From the NCBI RefSeq assembly GCF_001424165.1, contig NZ_LMOJ01000024.1, positions 181,749-245,748 of the forward strand: a DNA stretch of 64,000 bases, written 5' to 3'. Made by a program: the position numbers and the translations under genes. The number at the start of each line of letters is the position of its first letter. The first letter of the stretch is position 1. The notes under the pieces are model-generated. The model had not been told where the DNA came from. It made no database searches and saw nothing but the letters and a program-made list of their open reading frames with translations. Origin of the DNA: Massilia sp. Leaf139. Lineage in GTDB: Bacteria > Pseudomonadota > Gammaproteobacteria > Burkholderiales > Burkholderiaceae_D. Of this stretch, positions 10,108 through 18,742 are shown one piece after another.

Positions 10108-11025
10108 ATGCGGCGCCTCCTCCGCCTGGCCTGGCTGCTGGCCAGCGCCGCCGCGGCACATGCCTGCGCGGCGCCCTTGAAAGTCGAGCAGGTGGCGCCG
10201 GGCGTGTATGTGCACATCGGGCAGCACAAGGATTTCGAGGACGGCTACGACGGCGACATCGCCAACATCGGCTTCATCGTCGGCGCCGAGGCGGTGGCGG
10301 TCGTCGACACGGGCGGCTCCTACGCCGTCGGCATGGCGCTCAAGGAGGCACTGCGCCGCGTCACCCAACTGCCCGTTCGTTATGTGATCAACACGCATGG
10401 ACACCCCGACCACGTGTTCGGCAACGCCGCCTTTGCCGGCGCCGGTGTCCGCTTCATCGGCCACGCCAGGCTGCCGCAGGCCCTGGCCGTACGCGGCGAC
10501 GGGTATCTGCGCAGCCTGAACAAGCAGCTGGGCGAGGTGGCCAATGAGAGCAGGGTGGTCGCGCCGGGCGAGACCATCGGGGATCGCCTGAGCCTCGACC
10601 TCGGCGGGCGCAAGCTGGAGTTGCGCGCCTGGCCGAAGGCCCATACGGACAACGACCTCACCGTGTTCGATGCGGCCAGCGGCAGCTTGTGGACGGGCGA
10701 TCTGCTCTTCATCGAGCGTACGCCCTCGGTCGACGGCGATGTCCCAGGCTGGCTCGCGGCCATGGAATCGCTGAGGAAGCTGAAGGCCGGTGTGACCATC
10801 CCCGGGCACGGCCCCGTCACCCGCAATAGGGACGCGGCGCTGGACAGACAGCGCGACTATCTCACCATCCTGCTGCGCGACGTACGCGCCGGCATCCGTG
10901 ACGGCGCCGACATGACGGAGACGATGGAGCAGGCGGCCGCCTCGGAGCGGGCGCGCTGGCAGCTCTTCGATGCCGTCAACCGGCGCAACGTCAACCTGCT
11001 GTACCCGCTCATGGAATGGGAGTGA
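10108..11025 (+). CDS. Exported metallo-beta-lactamase-fold hydrolase (quinoprotein relay type)
   Basis: This 305-residue protein has a signal peptide (about 1-22) and a metallo-beta-lactamase fold. Metal ligands are visible in NTHGHPDHVFGN, in the later KAHTDNDLTVF and WTGDLLF segments, and in IPGHGPV near the end. It matches the family described as quinoprotein relay system zinc metallohydrolases, which accompany SoxYZ-like carriers. It starts immediately after the carrier stop codon, with GGAGG inside the end of the carrier gene, so the two are coupled. It could release a carrier-bound group, by analogy with SoxB-type hydrolysis of SoxYZ adducts, but that is inference. Confidence 0.82.
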   Translation: MRRLLRLAWLLASAAAAHACAAPLKVEQVAPGVYVHIGQHKDFEDGYDGDIANIGFIVGAEAVAVVDTGGSYAVGMALKEALRRVTQLPVRYVINTHGHPDHVFGNAAFAGAGVRFIGHARLPQALAVRGDGYLRSLNKQLGEVANESRVVAPGETIGDRLSLDLGGRKLELRAWPKAHTDNDLTVFDAASGSLWTGDLLFIERTPSVDGDVPGWLAAMESLRKLKAGVTIPGHGPVTRNRDAALDRQRDYLTILLRDVRAGIRDGADMTETMEQAAASERARWQLFDAVNRRNVNLLYPLMEWE

Positions 11026-11029
11026 GGCC

Positions 11030-12316
11030 ATGCGCCGGCGCACCTTCCTGGAACTGGCGCTGGCCGCGTCGGCCTCGGTGCCGACGCTTGCCGGCGCCGG
11101 CCGGGCCAGGCTGGGACGCGTGGTCGTCGTCGGCGCAGGTTTCGGCGGCGCGACGGCGGCCAGGTACCTGCGCCTGCTGAGCGGCGGGCGCATCGAGGTC
11201 ACCCTCGTCGACCAGCACGCCGCCTTCACCTCCTGCCCGGTCAGCAACCGCGTGCTGGGCGGCCAGAGAACGCTGGACGACATCAGCTTCGGCTACGACC
11301 CGTTGCGTCGGAATCACGGCGTCCGCTTCCTGCGCGGCGGCGTCACGGCGATCGATGCGGACAAGTCGCGCATCGTGGTGGACGGCGAAGCACTGCCCTA
11401 CGACCGGCTGGTGCTGGCACCCGGCATCGACTTCATCTTCGACGCCTTTCCGCAGCTGGCGAGCGCGCAGGAGCGCATTCCCCATGCCTGGAAGGCGGGG
11501 CCGCAGACGCGCAACCTGCAGCGCCAGCTGATGGCCATGCGCGACGGCGGCGTCTTTACGATCGTAGTGCCGCCGCAGCCTTACCGCTGTCCGCCCGCGC
11601 CCTACGAGCGCGCCTGCCAAGTCGCCTTCTACCTCAAACGGCACAAGCCGCGCTCGAAGGTCGTGGTGCTCGATGCCAATCCCGTCATCACCTCGAAACG
11701 CGTCCTGTTCGAACGGGCCTGGCGCGAGCTGTATCCGGACATAATCGAGTACCTGCCGGGCAGCGAAGTGCGCCAGGTGGACGTGGCGAGCAAGACCGTC
11801 AAGACCATCTTCGATACCGTGAAATCCGATGTACTGAACTTCATTGCGCCTCAGCGGGCGGGCCGCATTGCCCGGGAGGGCGGCCTGGCCAATGCCGAGG
11901 GGCGCTGGTGCGCGGTGGACTCTCTCAGTTATGAATCGACCGCGCTGCCGCGCGTTCACGTGATCGGCGACGCGATCGATTCGAACCTGCCCAAGTCGGC
12001 GCACATGGCCAATGCCCAGGCAAAGATCTGCGCGCGCGCCATCGTCGACCTGATGCTGGGCGGAGTGCCCGATCCGGCGCCGGCCTTTGCCAACACCTGC
12101 TACAGCTTCGTCGACGACCGCCAGGCGATGCATATCTCGACGATCTACCGCTACGATGCGGCGAAAAAGGGCATGGCGGCCGACGGCGCCGGCTTCCTCT
12201 CGGATCGACCGTCGGCGCAGGAAGGCGCGGATGCCGACGCGTGGGCGCAGCAGATTTGGGGCGATGTGCTGGGACAGGCGGCCCGGCCGCGCACGGCGCC
12301 GGGAGCGCACACCTGA
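11030..12316 (+). CDS. Flavocytochrome-c sulfide dehydrogenase-type flavoprotein
   Basis: This 428-residue protein begins MRRRTFLELALAASASV, a likely Tat-type export signal. An FAD-binding motif VVVVGAGFGGATAARYL follows, then two cysteine sites (TSCPVSN and YRCPPAPYER) typical of the flavoprotein of flavocytochrome c sulfide dehydrogenase, and the C-terminal domain of that family. It would oxidise sulfide or a persulfide in the periplasm and pass electrons to a cytochrome c. The usual FccA cytochrome is not encoded next to it; the small cytochrome c at 34570 is a remote candidate. The gene starts 4 bases after the metallohydrolase stop and completes a three-gene exported operon. Confidence 0.85.
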   Translation: MRRRTFLELALAASASVPTLAGAGRARLGRVVVVGAGFGGATAARYLRLLSGGRIEVTLVDQHAAFTSCPVSNRVLGGQRTLDDISFGYDPLRRNHGVRFLRGGVTAIDADKSRIVVDGEALPYDRLVLAPGIDFIFDAFPQLASAQERIPHAWKAGPQTRNLQRQLMAMRDGGVFTIVVPPQPYRCPPAPYERACQVAFYLKRHKPRSKVVVLDANPVITSKRVLFERAWRELYPDIIEYLPGSEVRQVDVASKTVKTIFDTVKSDVLNFIAPQRAGRIAREGGLANAEGRWCAVDSLSYESTALPRVHVIGDAIDSNLPKSAHMANAQAKICARAIVDLMLGGVPDPAPAFANTCYSFVDDRQAMHISTIYRYDAAKKGMAADGAGFLSDRPSAQEGADADAWAQQIWGDVLGQAARPRTAPGAHT

Positions 12317-12556
12317 TTACGCCGACACTGTTCGGCCTTGGGCATCGGCGGTCAGCTTCGCCTGCTTGTGCTCCTTGTACAGGAACAGTGCCCACGCTGC
12401 GGAGGCAAACAGCATCGCGACACTGGCCGCGTCGACGCCGACGTTCACGCGCACATCTACTTTTACGTCTTTCATATTCTCTACTTTCATGTGATGACTG
12501 GTGCTGCGCTTCACACTAAGCGTTTCGTCGGCGCGGAACAGTTCGTCCATTAACAT
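12317..12556 (-). CDS. Small single-pass membrane protein, unknown
   Basis: This 79-residue reading frame carries one hydrophobic segment (about residues 40-61, VDAASVAMLFASAAWALFLY) followed by a charged cytoplasmic-type tail. An alternating Val/Asp/Lys stretch before it (VKVDVRVNVGVD) is suggestive of a beta strand. Internal ATGs at residues 3, 23 and 28 are alternative starts and none has a strong ribosome-binding site. It lies downstream of the POT transporter terminator in the same direction and converges with the flavoprotein gene, ending one base from it. I do not recognise the family. Confidence 0.45.
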   Translation of the reverse strand: MLMDELFRADETLSVKRSTSHHMKVENMKDVKVDVRVNVGVDAASVAMLFASAAWALFLYKEHKQAKLTADAQGRTVSA

Positions 12557-12572
12557 AATCGCGGCCGCAAGT

Positions 12573-12598
12573 AAAAAACGCCCGCTAGGCGGGCGTTT
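12573..12598 (-). terminator. Rho-independent terminator of the POT transporter gene
   Basis: On the minus strand a CGCCCGC stem with a TA loop is closed by GCGGGCG and followed by six T residues. It lies 20 bases after the stop of the leftward transporter gene. Confidence 0.85.
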
Positions 12599-12618
12599 GA
12601 AGAGGGGTAGTCAGCGCA

Positions 12619-14229
12619 TCAGGCCTTGACCGGCGCCGGCGCTTGCGCGTCGTCCGTACTGCGATAATGGTCGACCATCTTGTAACGCTTCGCGTACAGC
12701 CCGAACGCGATCGCCGCAAGGAGCGCGAAGGCGGCGAAGAAGTACATCTGGAAGGCGATCACGCTCACCCCCGAACCGGCGATGGTGCCGAGCACGGCGT
12801 CGTTCTTGACGGCCGCGTTCACCACCAGCACCCACAGGTTGCCGACCGTGACGGCCAGGCTCCACAGGGCCATGATCGCGCCCTTCATCGAGGCCGGCGC
12901 CTGGCTGTAGGCGAATTCGAGGCCGGTGGCCGAGACCAGCACTTCGCCCATCGTCAAGAGCGCATACGGCAGGATCTGCCAGGCCATCGAGGTCGGGGTG
13001 CCCGCGTCCATCGACACCTGGATCGTGCCGATCACCAGCCAGGACAGGGCCGAGAAGGCGATACCGGCCGTCATGCGGCGCAGCGGCGTCGGCGTGAAGC
13101 CGAGCTTCGCCAGCATCGGGAACAGCACCAGGTTGTTAAACGGGATGAGCAGCATCACCAGCAGCGGGTTCAGCGCCTGCATCTGCGCCGGCAGCAGCGT
13201 GAACTCGTTGCCGAAAATGGAGAAGGTGGTGACCATCGAATTGGCCTGCACCACCCAGGTCGAGGCCTTCTGGTCGAACAGCGACCAGAACGGCGTCACC
13301 AGCGAGAACACCACCAGGATGCGCAGCACGGCGCGCACGCCGTCGACCGCCTCGTCCGGATGCAGGCCGCGCGCGCGCTCGAGCTGCATCGAGGTGCCGA
13401 TGCTGCCAAAGGCCAGCAGCAGCACCAGCGCCGTGCAGGCCGCGATCACGAAACCCCATTGCGGCGACATCGCCAGCGAGACGAGCGCGCCGATTACGCC
13501 GATCATGGCGACGGTCAGGCCCGGACGGCCCTGGCCCGGCGCCTGCGCCAGCAGGGCGCTTTTCGCGACGCGGGTGAAGGAATGCGGCGTGGCGCCGGCC
13601 GGCGGCACGTGCACGTACTTGCGGCGGCCGCTCCAGAACACGACGGTCGCGATGAACATCATGATGCCGGGGATGCCGAAGGCGACGGCCGGGCCGTAGT
13701 TCTTCAGGAACAGCGGCATCAGGAGCGAGGCGAAGAAGGAGCCGAAGTTGATGATCCAGTAGAAGGCGTCGAAGACGAGCTTGGCCTTGCCCTTGTTGGT
13801 CTGGTCGAACTGGTCGCCCACGAAGGACGACACCAGCGGCTTGATGCCGCCCGAGCCGAGCGCGATCAGGCCCAGGCCGAGATAGAAGCCCTTGACGTTG
13901 TCCTCGAAGATGGCCAGGCAGGCATGGCCGGCGCAGTACACGAGGCTGAGCCAGAAGACGGTGTTGTACTTGCCGAAGAAGCGGTCGGCCAACCAGCCGC
14001 CCAGCAGCGGGAAGAAGTAGACGCCGATGACGAAGGTGTGGAACACGTGCTTGGCTTCACCCGTGCGCTCGGACTCCGGCAAGAACAGCAGCAGGGTCGA
14101 GATCAGGAAGGGCGTAAGGATATTGCGCATCCCATAAAAGCTGAAGCGCTCGCAGCCTTCGTTGGCGATGATGTAGGGGATCTGGCGGGGCATGCGGCCG
14201 CTGGTGGCGGTCGGCGTTGGCTGGCTCAT
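12619..14229 (-). CDS. POT-family proton-dependent oligopeptide transporter
   Basis: This 536-residue inner-membrane protein of the POT/PTR2 branch of the MFS imports di- and tripeptides with protons. It has the proton-coupling ExxER-type motif in NEGCERFSFYGM (about 24-35), the family loop GGWLADRFFGKYNT (about 76-90), and about 12-14 hydrophobic segments. Length is typical. AGGATG precedes the ATG. It stands alone between a terminator on its 3' side and a shared upstream region with the divergent alpha-glucosidase gene. Peptide uptake fits a proteolytic, polymer-degrading lifestyle. Confidence 0.9.
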   Translation of the reverse strand: MSQPTPTATSGRMPRQIPYIIANEGCERFSFYGMRNILTPFLISTLLLFLPESERTGEAKHVFHTFVIGVYFFPLLGGWLADRFFGKYNTVFWLSLVYCAGHACLAIFEDNVKGFYLGLGLIALGSGGIKPLVSSFVGDQFDQTNKGKAKLVFDAFYWIINFGSFFASLLMPLFLKNYGPAVAFGIPGIMMFIATVVFWSGRRKYVHVPPAGATPHSFTRVAKSALLAQAPGQGRPGLTVAMIGVIGALVSLAMSPQWGFVIAACTALVLLLAFGSIGTSMQLERARGLHPDEAVDGVRAVLRILVVFSLVTPFWSLFDQKASTWVVQANSMVTTFSIFGNEFTLLPAQMQALNPLLVMLLIPFNNLVLFPMLAKLGFTPTPLRRMTAGIAFSALSWLVIGTIQVSMDAGTPTSMAWQILPYALLTMGEVLVSATGLEFAYSQAPASMKGAIMALWSLAVTVGNLWVLVVNAAVKNDAVLGTIAGSGVSVIAFQMYFFAAFALLAAIAFGLYAKRYKMVDHYRSTDDAQAPAPVKA

Positions 14230-14415
14230 GGGCGCATCCTGTAATAAATGACACGCGATCCTATGATGTCAGTGAGGTCTTTGCAACCTGAAAATTTATG
14301 GCGATGCAGCATGTTCGTAGTTTTGCTACCTGATCCATTATCAGTGCAAATAATATTTGCATGTAAGCCGTTGAATGCAAAGGAAATATAAGTGGTATAT
14401 CGGTAGGCAGCCGGA

Positions 14416-14444
14416 TTGTAAAATCGAAAATCCTGATGTATATT
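14416..14444 (+). promoter_or_regulatory. Sigma-70-type promoter of the alpha-glucosidase gene
   Basis: TTGTAA and TATATT are separated by exactly 17 bases, 39 bases before the ATG at 14483. The whole 14230-14482 gap is otherwise AT-richer than its surroundings and shows no further gene. Confidence 0.65.
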
Positions 14445-14482
14445 GCCTAAAATTTCTCACCGATTCTCTACCGGACACCGCC

Positions 14483-16123
14483 ATGACCCAGACCGCCACG
14501 CAGCAATCCACGCAACAGCATGACTGGTGGCGCGAAGCCATCATCTACCAGGTCTACCCGCGCAGCTACTTTGACACGAACGGCGATGGCGTCGGGGACA
14601 TCCCCGGCATTACCGCGAAGCTCGACTACATCGCCAGCCTGGGCGTGAACATCGTCTGGCTGTCTCCCTACTTCAAGTCGCCGATGAAGGACTTCGGCTA
14701 CGACATCTCCGACTACTGCGACGTCGATCCGCTGTTCGGCAGCCTGGCCGACTTCGACGCCATGGTGGCCAAGGCGCATTCGCTCGGCCTCAAAATCATG
14801 ATCGACCAGGTGATGGCGCACACGGCCGATGCGCACCCATGGTTCGTCGAAAGCCGCTCCAGCCGCGACAATCCGAAAGCCAACTGGTATGTCTGGGCCG
14901 ACGCCGCCCCGGACGGCAATCCGCCGAACAACTGGATGTCGGTCTTCGGCGGCTCCGCCTGGCAGTGGGACACGCGCCGCAAGCAGTACTACATGCACAA
15001 CTTCCTGGTCAGCCAGCCGCAGCTGAACTTCCACAACCCGGACGTGCAGCAGGCCCACCTGGACGCGCTGCGCTTCTGGCTCGTGCGCGGCGTCGACGGC
15101 GTGCGCATGGACGCCTGCAACTACCACTTCCATGACACCCAGCTGCGCAGCAATCCGCCGGCCACCAAGCGCGACACGGCCTCGGTCACCGACGTCAACC
15201 CCTACGGCATGCAGTCCCACATCTACGACAAGACGCGTCCGGAAAACATCGCCTTCCTGCAGAAGATCCGCGCGCTGCTGAACGAATACGGCGCCGTGTC
15301 GATCGGCGAAGTCGGCGCCGACGACGCCCTGGCCTGCATGGCCGAGTACACGGCCGACGGCGACAAGCTGCACATGGCCTACAGCTTCAATCTGCTGACG
15401 CCGGAATTCACTGCGAAGCACATCCGCACGCAAGTGGAAGAATTCGAAGCGCGCGTGAAAGGCGGCTGGGCTTCGTGGTCGGTCGGGAACCACGATGCGA
15501 TCCGCGTGGTCACACGCTGGCGCGGCGAGGATGCATCGGTGGCGTTTGCCTCGATGGTGCTGGCGATGCAGCTTTCGCTGAAGGGCACGCCCTGCCTGTA
15601 CCAGGGCGACGAGCTGGCGCTGCCGGAAGCGGACGTGCCGTTCGAGCTGCTGCAAGACCCGTACGGCATCACCTTCTGGCCCGAGTTCAAGGGCCGCGAT
15701 GGCTGCCGCACGCCGATGCCGTGGACGAGCGAGGCGCCGCACGCCGGCTTCACCGAAGGCACTCCATGGCTGCCGGTCGCCGCACCGCACTTGGCCGCTG
15801 CCGCCTCTGTCCAGGAAAGCGATGCCGGCTCGGCACTGAATGCCGCGCGCCGCATCATCGGTTGGCGCCAGCAGCTGCCACAACTGACGCGCGGCGACAT
15901 CTCCTTCTTCGACGCCCCCGAACCGGTGCTGGCCCTGCGCCGCACGCTGGAGGGTGAAGCGACCGTGCTGGCCGCCTTCAACCTGTCGAACGCGCCGGTG
16001 ACGATCGACTGGCCGGAGACGGCATCGGCCCAGGATCTGGCCGGCCACGGTTTGCCGGGCGAGGCGGCTTCCGGTCGCGTGACGCTGCCGGCGTATGGAG
16101 CGTGGTTCGGGACGGTGGGTTAA
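14483..16123 (+). CDS. GH13 alpha-glucosidase / oligo-1,6-glucosidase
   Basis: This 546-residue enzyme has no signal peptide, so it should act in the cytoplasm. GH13 motifs are in order: IYQVYPRSYFDTNGDGVGD at the start, the nucleophile aspartate in GVRMDACNYHF (about 207), the acid/base glutamate in SIGEVGADD (about 273) and VGNHDAIRV (about 335). The QVYPRSF/NGDGVGD pattern and length fit alpha-glucosidases and oligo-1,6-glucosidases that release glucose from short maltodextrins or isomaltose. Starting at ATG 14483 places the conserved region near the N-terminus; the frame extends further up but would overlap the promoter. The pullulanase at 6307 may provide substrate. Confidence 0.87.
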   Translation: MTQTATQQSTQQHDWWREAIIYQVYPRSYFDTNGDGVGDIPGITAKLDYIASLGVNIVWLSPYFKSPMKDFGYDISDYCDVDPLFGSLADFDAMVAKAHSLGLKIMIDQVMAHTADAHPWFVESRSSRDNPKANWYVWADAAPDGNPPNNWMSVFGGSAWQWDTRRKQYYMHNFLVSQPQLNFHNPDVQQAHLDALRFWLVRGVDGVRMDACNYHFHDTQLRSNPPATKRDTASVTDVNPYGMQSHIYDKTRPENIAFLQKIRALLNEYGAVSIGEVGADDALACMAEYTADGDKLHMAYSFNLLTPEFTAKHIRTQVEEFEARVKGGWASWSVGNHDAIRVVTRWRGEDASVAFASMVLAMQLSLKGTPCLYQGDELALPEADVPFELLQDPYGITFWPEFKGRDGCRTPMPWTSEAPHAGFTEGTPWLPVAAPHLAAAASVQESDAGSALNAARRIIGWRQQLPQLTRGDISFFDAPEPVLALRRTLEGEATVLAAFNLSNAPVTIDWPETASAQDLAGHGLPGEAASGRVTLPAYGAWFGTVG

Positions 16124-16242
16124 CGACGGTCGTTGCATAAAAATCCGCGGTGGTCGCGGGTAGACAATCGAAACGTGTTCGATACCGCGATTGCACGCGT
16201 CGGAATGTATGTGTGAAACCGCGTGATTGCACACGGTGAACG

Positions 16243-16342
16243 CGTGGGCTCGGAGAGCCCACGCTACGTTACACGGCTACTATCGCAATTACGAACCCGC
16301 GGCCATAGCGTAACGTACGGTGGGCACCCGTGCCCACGCTAC
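16243..16342. repeat. REP pair (GTAG-headed palindromes)
   Basis: Two palindromes lie in the same direction, at 16243-16267 and 16319-16342. Read on the minus strand each starts with GTAG followed by CGTGGGC and its complement. The sequence between them carries a further inverted match (ACGTTAC and GTAACGT). The pair fills the gap between the alpha-glucosidase and the lipoprotein gene, whose stop is 8 bases away. Confidence 0.75.
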
Positions 16343-16349
16343 CTCACCG

Positions 16350-16808
16350 TCAATCCGCCGACTTCGTCTCTACCCGCCGAATCCCGCGCCGCCAGTCGTC
16401 CAACGACATCACCGTATCACTGGCGGTGTCTTCCACCAGGATCTGGCTCCCCGTGCGCGCCACCAGAAAACTTTCGCGCCGCTGCACCTTGTCGGCGCGG
16501 TTCTCCACAAAGCTCAGCTGCCAGTAAGCCGTGCCGTTGATGACGCGCGGGGTCGGGTCGTCTTCGATGACGGCGCCGTGCGCCTTGCCGCGCGAGCGCT
16601 TCTCGATGTCCTGCGACCAGCTCTTCACTTCCGGCAGCGCCAGCAGCGCCGCCATCGCCTGTTCGCGCGTCACGGCCGGCTCGGCCTTCTGCTGCACGGC
16701 CGGCTTGGCGGGCGCCGCCGGCTGTGCAGGCGCCTGCCTTTCCTTGCAGCCGGCGAGCAGGGCCGCGGCGAGCAGGGAAACGGTCAGCAGGCGGGTGTGT
16801 GAAATCAT
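16350..16808 (-). CDS. Lipoprotein of unknown function
   Basis: This 152-residue protein has a lipoprotein signal ending in the lipobox LAGC (cysteine about residue 20), so it should be lipid-anchored in the periplasm. An Ala/Pro/Lys-rich spacer follows, then a small domain (about 45-152) with the pattern KSWSQDIEKRS and GTAYWQLSFVENRADK. Charged and aromatic residues alternate as in a beta-rich fold. I do not recognise the family. It is a single gene between a REP pair and the alcohol dehydrogenase gene. The ATG at 16808 is chosen because it gives a proper lipoprotein signal; the frame is open further upstream. Confidence 0.7.
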   Translation of the reverse strand: MISHTRLLTVSLLAAALLAGCKERQAPAQPAAPAKPAVQQKAEPAVTREQAMAALLALPEVKSWSQDIEKRSRGKAHGAVIEDDPTPRVINGTAYWQLSFVENRADKVQRRESFLVARTGSQILVEDTASDTVMSLDDWRRGIRRVETKSAD

Positions 16809-16954
16809 GGTCGGGCCTCGTGGAAAAACGTGGGGCCATACTAGCCGATGCATGAGCGCCGGGCAATCCGGCGCTCGATCTCGACGAGTTCGACAGCGCG
16901 TGGCAGGTAAGCGGCCGAGAACCTGAAGCCATGGCATTCCTGCACGCGAACTGC

Positions 16955-18052
16955 TTACTGCTCGCCCGCGATCTCTTCCTTCAGCGAGGCCATGTCGATC
17001 ACGTAGCGGAAGCGCGCGTCTCCCTTTTCGACCTTTTTATAGGCGTCGTTGATGTCCTGGATACGGATCATCTCGATCTCCGGGCCGATGCCGTGTTCGG
17101 CGCAGAAGTCGAGGATCTCCTGGGTCTCGGCCAGGTTGCCGATCAGGGAGCCCGCGACCGAACGGCGCATCTGCGCCAGCGCCATGTTGTCGGTCGGCGC
17201 CAGCGGCTCCAGCGCGCCGACCACGCACAGCACGCTGTCGCGCTTGAGCAGTTCGACGAAGGGATTCAGGTCGTGCTTCTCGGGCACGGTCGAGAGCATG
17301 AAGTCGAAGCTGCTTGCCAGTTCCTCGAGCGCCTTCTTGTCCTTCTCGAGCACCGCCTTGAAGCCGAGCTTCTGCGCTTCCTCGATCTTCTCTTTCGTCG
17401 TCGTGAACAGCGTCACCTCGGCGCCCATCGCCTTGGCGATCTTCGCCGCCATGTGGCCCAGGCCCCCCATGCCGATGATGCCGACCTGGTCGCCCGCCTT
17501 GACGCCCCAGTGCTTCATCGGCGCATAGGTGGTCACGCCGGCGCACAGGATCGGCGCCGCCACTTCGGGCTTCAGCGCGGCCGGGATCTTCAGCACGAAG
17601 TCTTCCTTCACCACCAGCACGTTCGAGTAGCCGCCGAAGGTGTTGTCCATGCCGTAGATGTTCTCGCCCGCTTTCGCTTTCGGGATCATCGGGCCGTTGT
17701 AGGTCGCCAGCCAGCTGTTCGGGCTGCCGCAGTAGTTCTGGTCGCCGCACTGGCAGGCTTCGCACTGGCCGCAGCTGTTGACCATGCAGCCGACGCCGAC
17801 GAGGTCGCCCACCGCATGGCGCGTGACGGCCGGGCCGACTTTCGTGACGCGGCCGACGATCTCGTGGCCGGGCACGCAGGGATAGACCGTGTTCGACCAC
17901 TCGTTTTTCACCTGGTGGATGTCCGAATGGCAGACGCCGCAATACAGCACGTCGATTTCGACCTCGTGCGCGCCCGCTTCCTCGCGCTCGAATTCATAGG
18001 GTTTGAGGCGGCTAAAGGAGTGCTTCGCCGCGTAGCCGGTGACCTTGATCAT
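16955..18052 (-). CDS. Zinc-dependent alcohol dehydrogenase (YahK/cinnamyl type)
   Basis: This 365-residue cytoplasmic medium-chain dehydrogenase reduces aldehydes or oxidises alcohols with NAD(P). Catalytic zinc ligands are in CGVCHSDIHQ and GHEIVGRV; the four structural zinc cysteines are in the segment CGQCEACQCGDQNYC; the nucleotide-binding motif is GMGGLGHMAAKIAKAMG. The pattern resembles NADP-dependent aldehyde reductases such as E. coli YahK rather than class III enzymes. The start at 18052 gives the family N-terminus (MIKVTGYAAKHS); GGAGCG lies about 8 bases upstream. It is a single gene, divergent from the DUF5329 gene. Confidence 0.9.
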   Translation of the reverse strand: MIKVTGYAAKHSFSRLKPYEFEREEAGAHEVEIDVLYCGVCHSDIHQVKNEWSNTVYPCVPGHEIVGRVTKVGPAVTRHAVGDLVGVGCMVNSCGQCEACQCGDQNYCGSPNSWLATYNGPMIPKAKAGENIYGMDNTFGGYSNVLVVKEDFVLKIPAALKPEVAAPILCAGVTTYAPMKHWGVKAGDQVGIIGMGGLGHMAAKIAKAMGAEVTLFTTTKEKIEEAQKLGFKAVLEKDKKALEELASSFDFMLSTVPEKHDLNPFVELLKRDSVLCVVGALEPLAPTDNMALAQMRRSVAGSLIGNLAETQEILDFCAEHGIGPEIEMIRIQDINDAYKKVEKGDARFRYVIDMASLKEEIAGEQ

Positions 18053-18223
18053 GTTCGCTCCTTGGGTTGGGAGCGGGGAAGATAGGCGCGCCTTGCGGCC
18101 GCGTCTGTTAGGTGACGCGCTCAAGGCGCGGCGCGGGCGTTCCTGCAAGGCTTTCGGGACGCGCCGCATCGCGGCGGGCTGCTAGACTCGGCCCATCTGT
18201 GTGGTTTCGAAGGCGGAGGAACA

Positions 18224-18604
18224 ATGAGAAAGCTGATCGGAAGCGCGGGCGCCGTGCTGCTCGCTGCGGCCGTGCACGGCGCGGCCCTAGGCGCGCCCGA
18301 CGCGCGCGCCCAGGCCGAGATCGCGCACCTGCTCGACTATGTAGCCACGCCGGGCTGCGAGTTCAATCGCAACGGCAGCTGGCATGCCGGGGGCGAGGCG
18401 CGGGCGCATTTGAAGAAGAAATACGATTACCTGCTCAAGCGTTCGCTGGTGACGAGTGCCGAGTCCTTCATCGAGCGCGCGGCCAGCGAGAGCAGCATGA
18501 GCGGGAAGGATTATCAGGTGCGCTGCGGAGGAGGGAAGGCGGTGGCCAGCAACGCGTATTTGATGGAGGAGTTGCGGCGGTTTCGGGGGCGGGCGGGCAA
18601 GTAG
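18224..18604 (+). CDS. DUF5329 family exported protein (YfeK-like)
   Basis: This 126-residue protein has a signal peptide (about 1-23, cleaved near ALG-AP). The mature part, with LLDYVATPGCEFNRNGSWH, a KKKYDYLLKR helix and ERAASESSMSG, matches the DUF5329 family that includes E. coli YfeK, a periplasmic protein of unknown function. Two cysteines (CEFN and VRCGG) could form a disulfide. GGAGGA lies 6 bases before the ATG. It is followed by a REP pair and converges with the UPF0158 gene. Confidence 0.78.
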   Translation: MRKLIGSAGAVLLAAAVHGAALGAPDARAQAEIAHLLDYVATPGCEFNRNGSWHAGGEARAHLKKKYDYLLKRSLVTSAESFIERAASESSMSGKDYQVRCGGGKAVASNAYLMEELRRFRGRAGK

Positions 18605-18658
18605 CGGCGTGCCGGGTAATCGATCGTGTTTTACGTGCGTGGTTCGCAGACGTGCGCA

Positions 18659-18724
18659 CGCGGGCATGCCCGCCCTACGTGACGCATCAGCCACGGGTTT
18701 CGAAGTAGGGCGGGCATGCCCGCG
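18659..18724. repeat. Inverted REP pair
   Basis: Two copies of a GTAGGGCGGGCATGCCCGCG unit lie in opposite directions, at 18659-18678 (minus) and 18705-18724 (plus), 26 bases apart. The unit has the GTAG head and GC-rich palindrome of the REP family found across the window, and it is the same subtype as the copy beside the RAYT gene at 61021. It lies between two convergent genes. Confidence 0.8.
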
Positions 18725-18742
18725 GGGGTTGGAAATGCGCCG

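Noticed and set aside
12643..14244. A 533-codon plus-strand frame across the POT transporter gene
   Set aside because: It is antisense to a clear transporter gene and is rich in Arg, His, Gln and Glu, as expected for an antisense reading. No known domain is seen.
18112..18708. A 198-codon plus-strand frame overlapping the DUF5329 gene
   Set aside because: It is Arg/Ala-rich, covers the real gene in another frame and has no ribosome-binding site; the DUF5329 frame has a signal peptide and family motifs.
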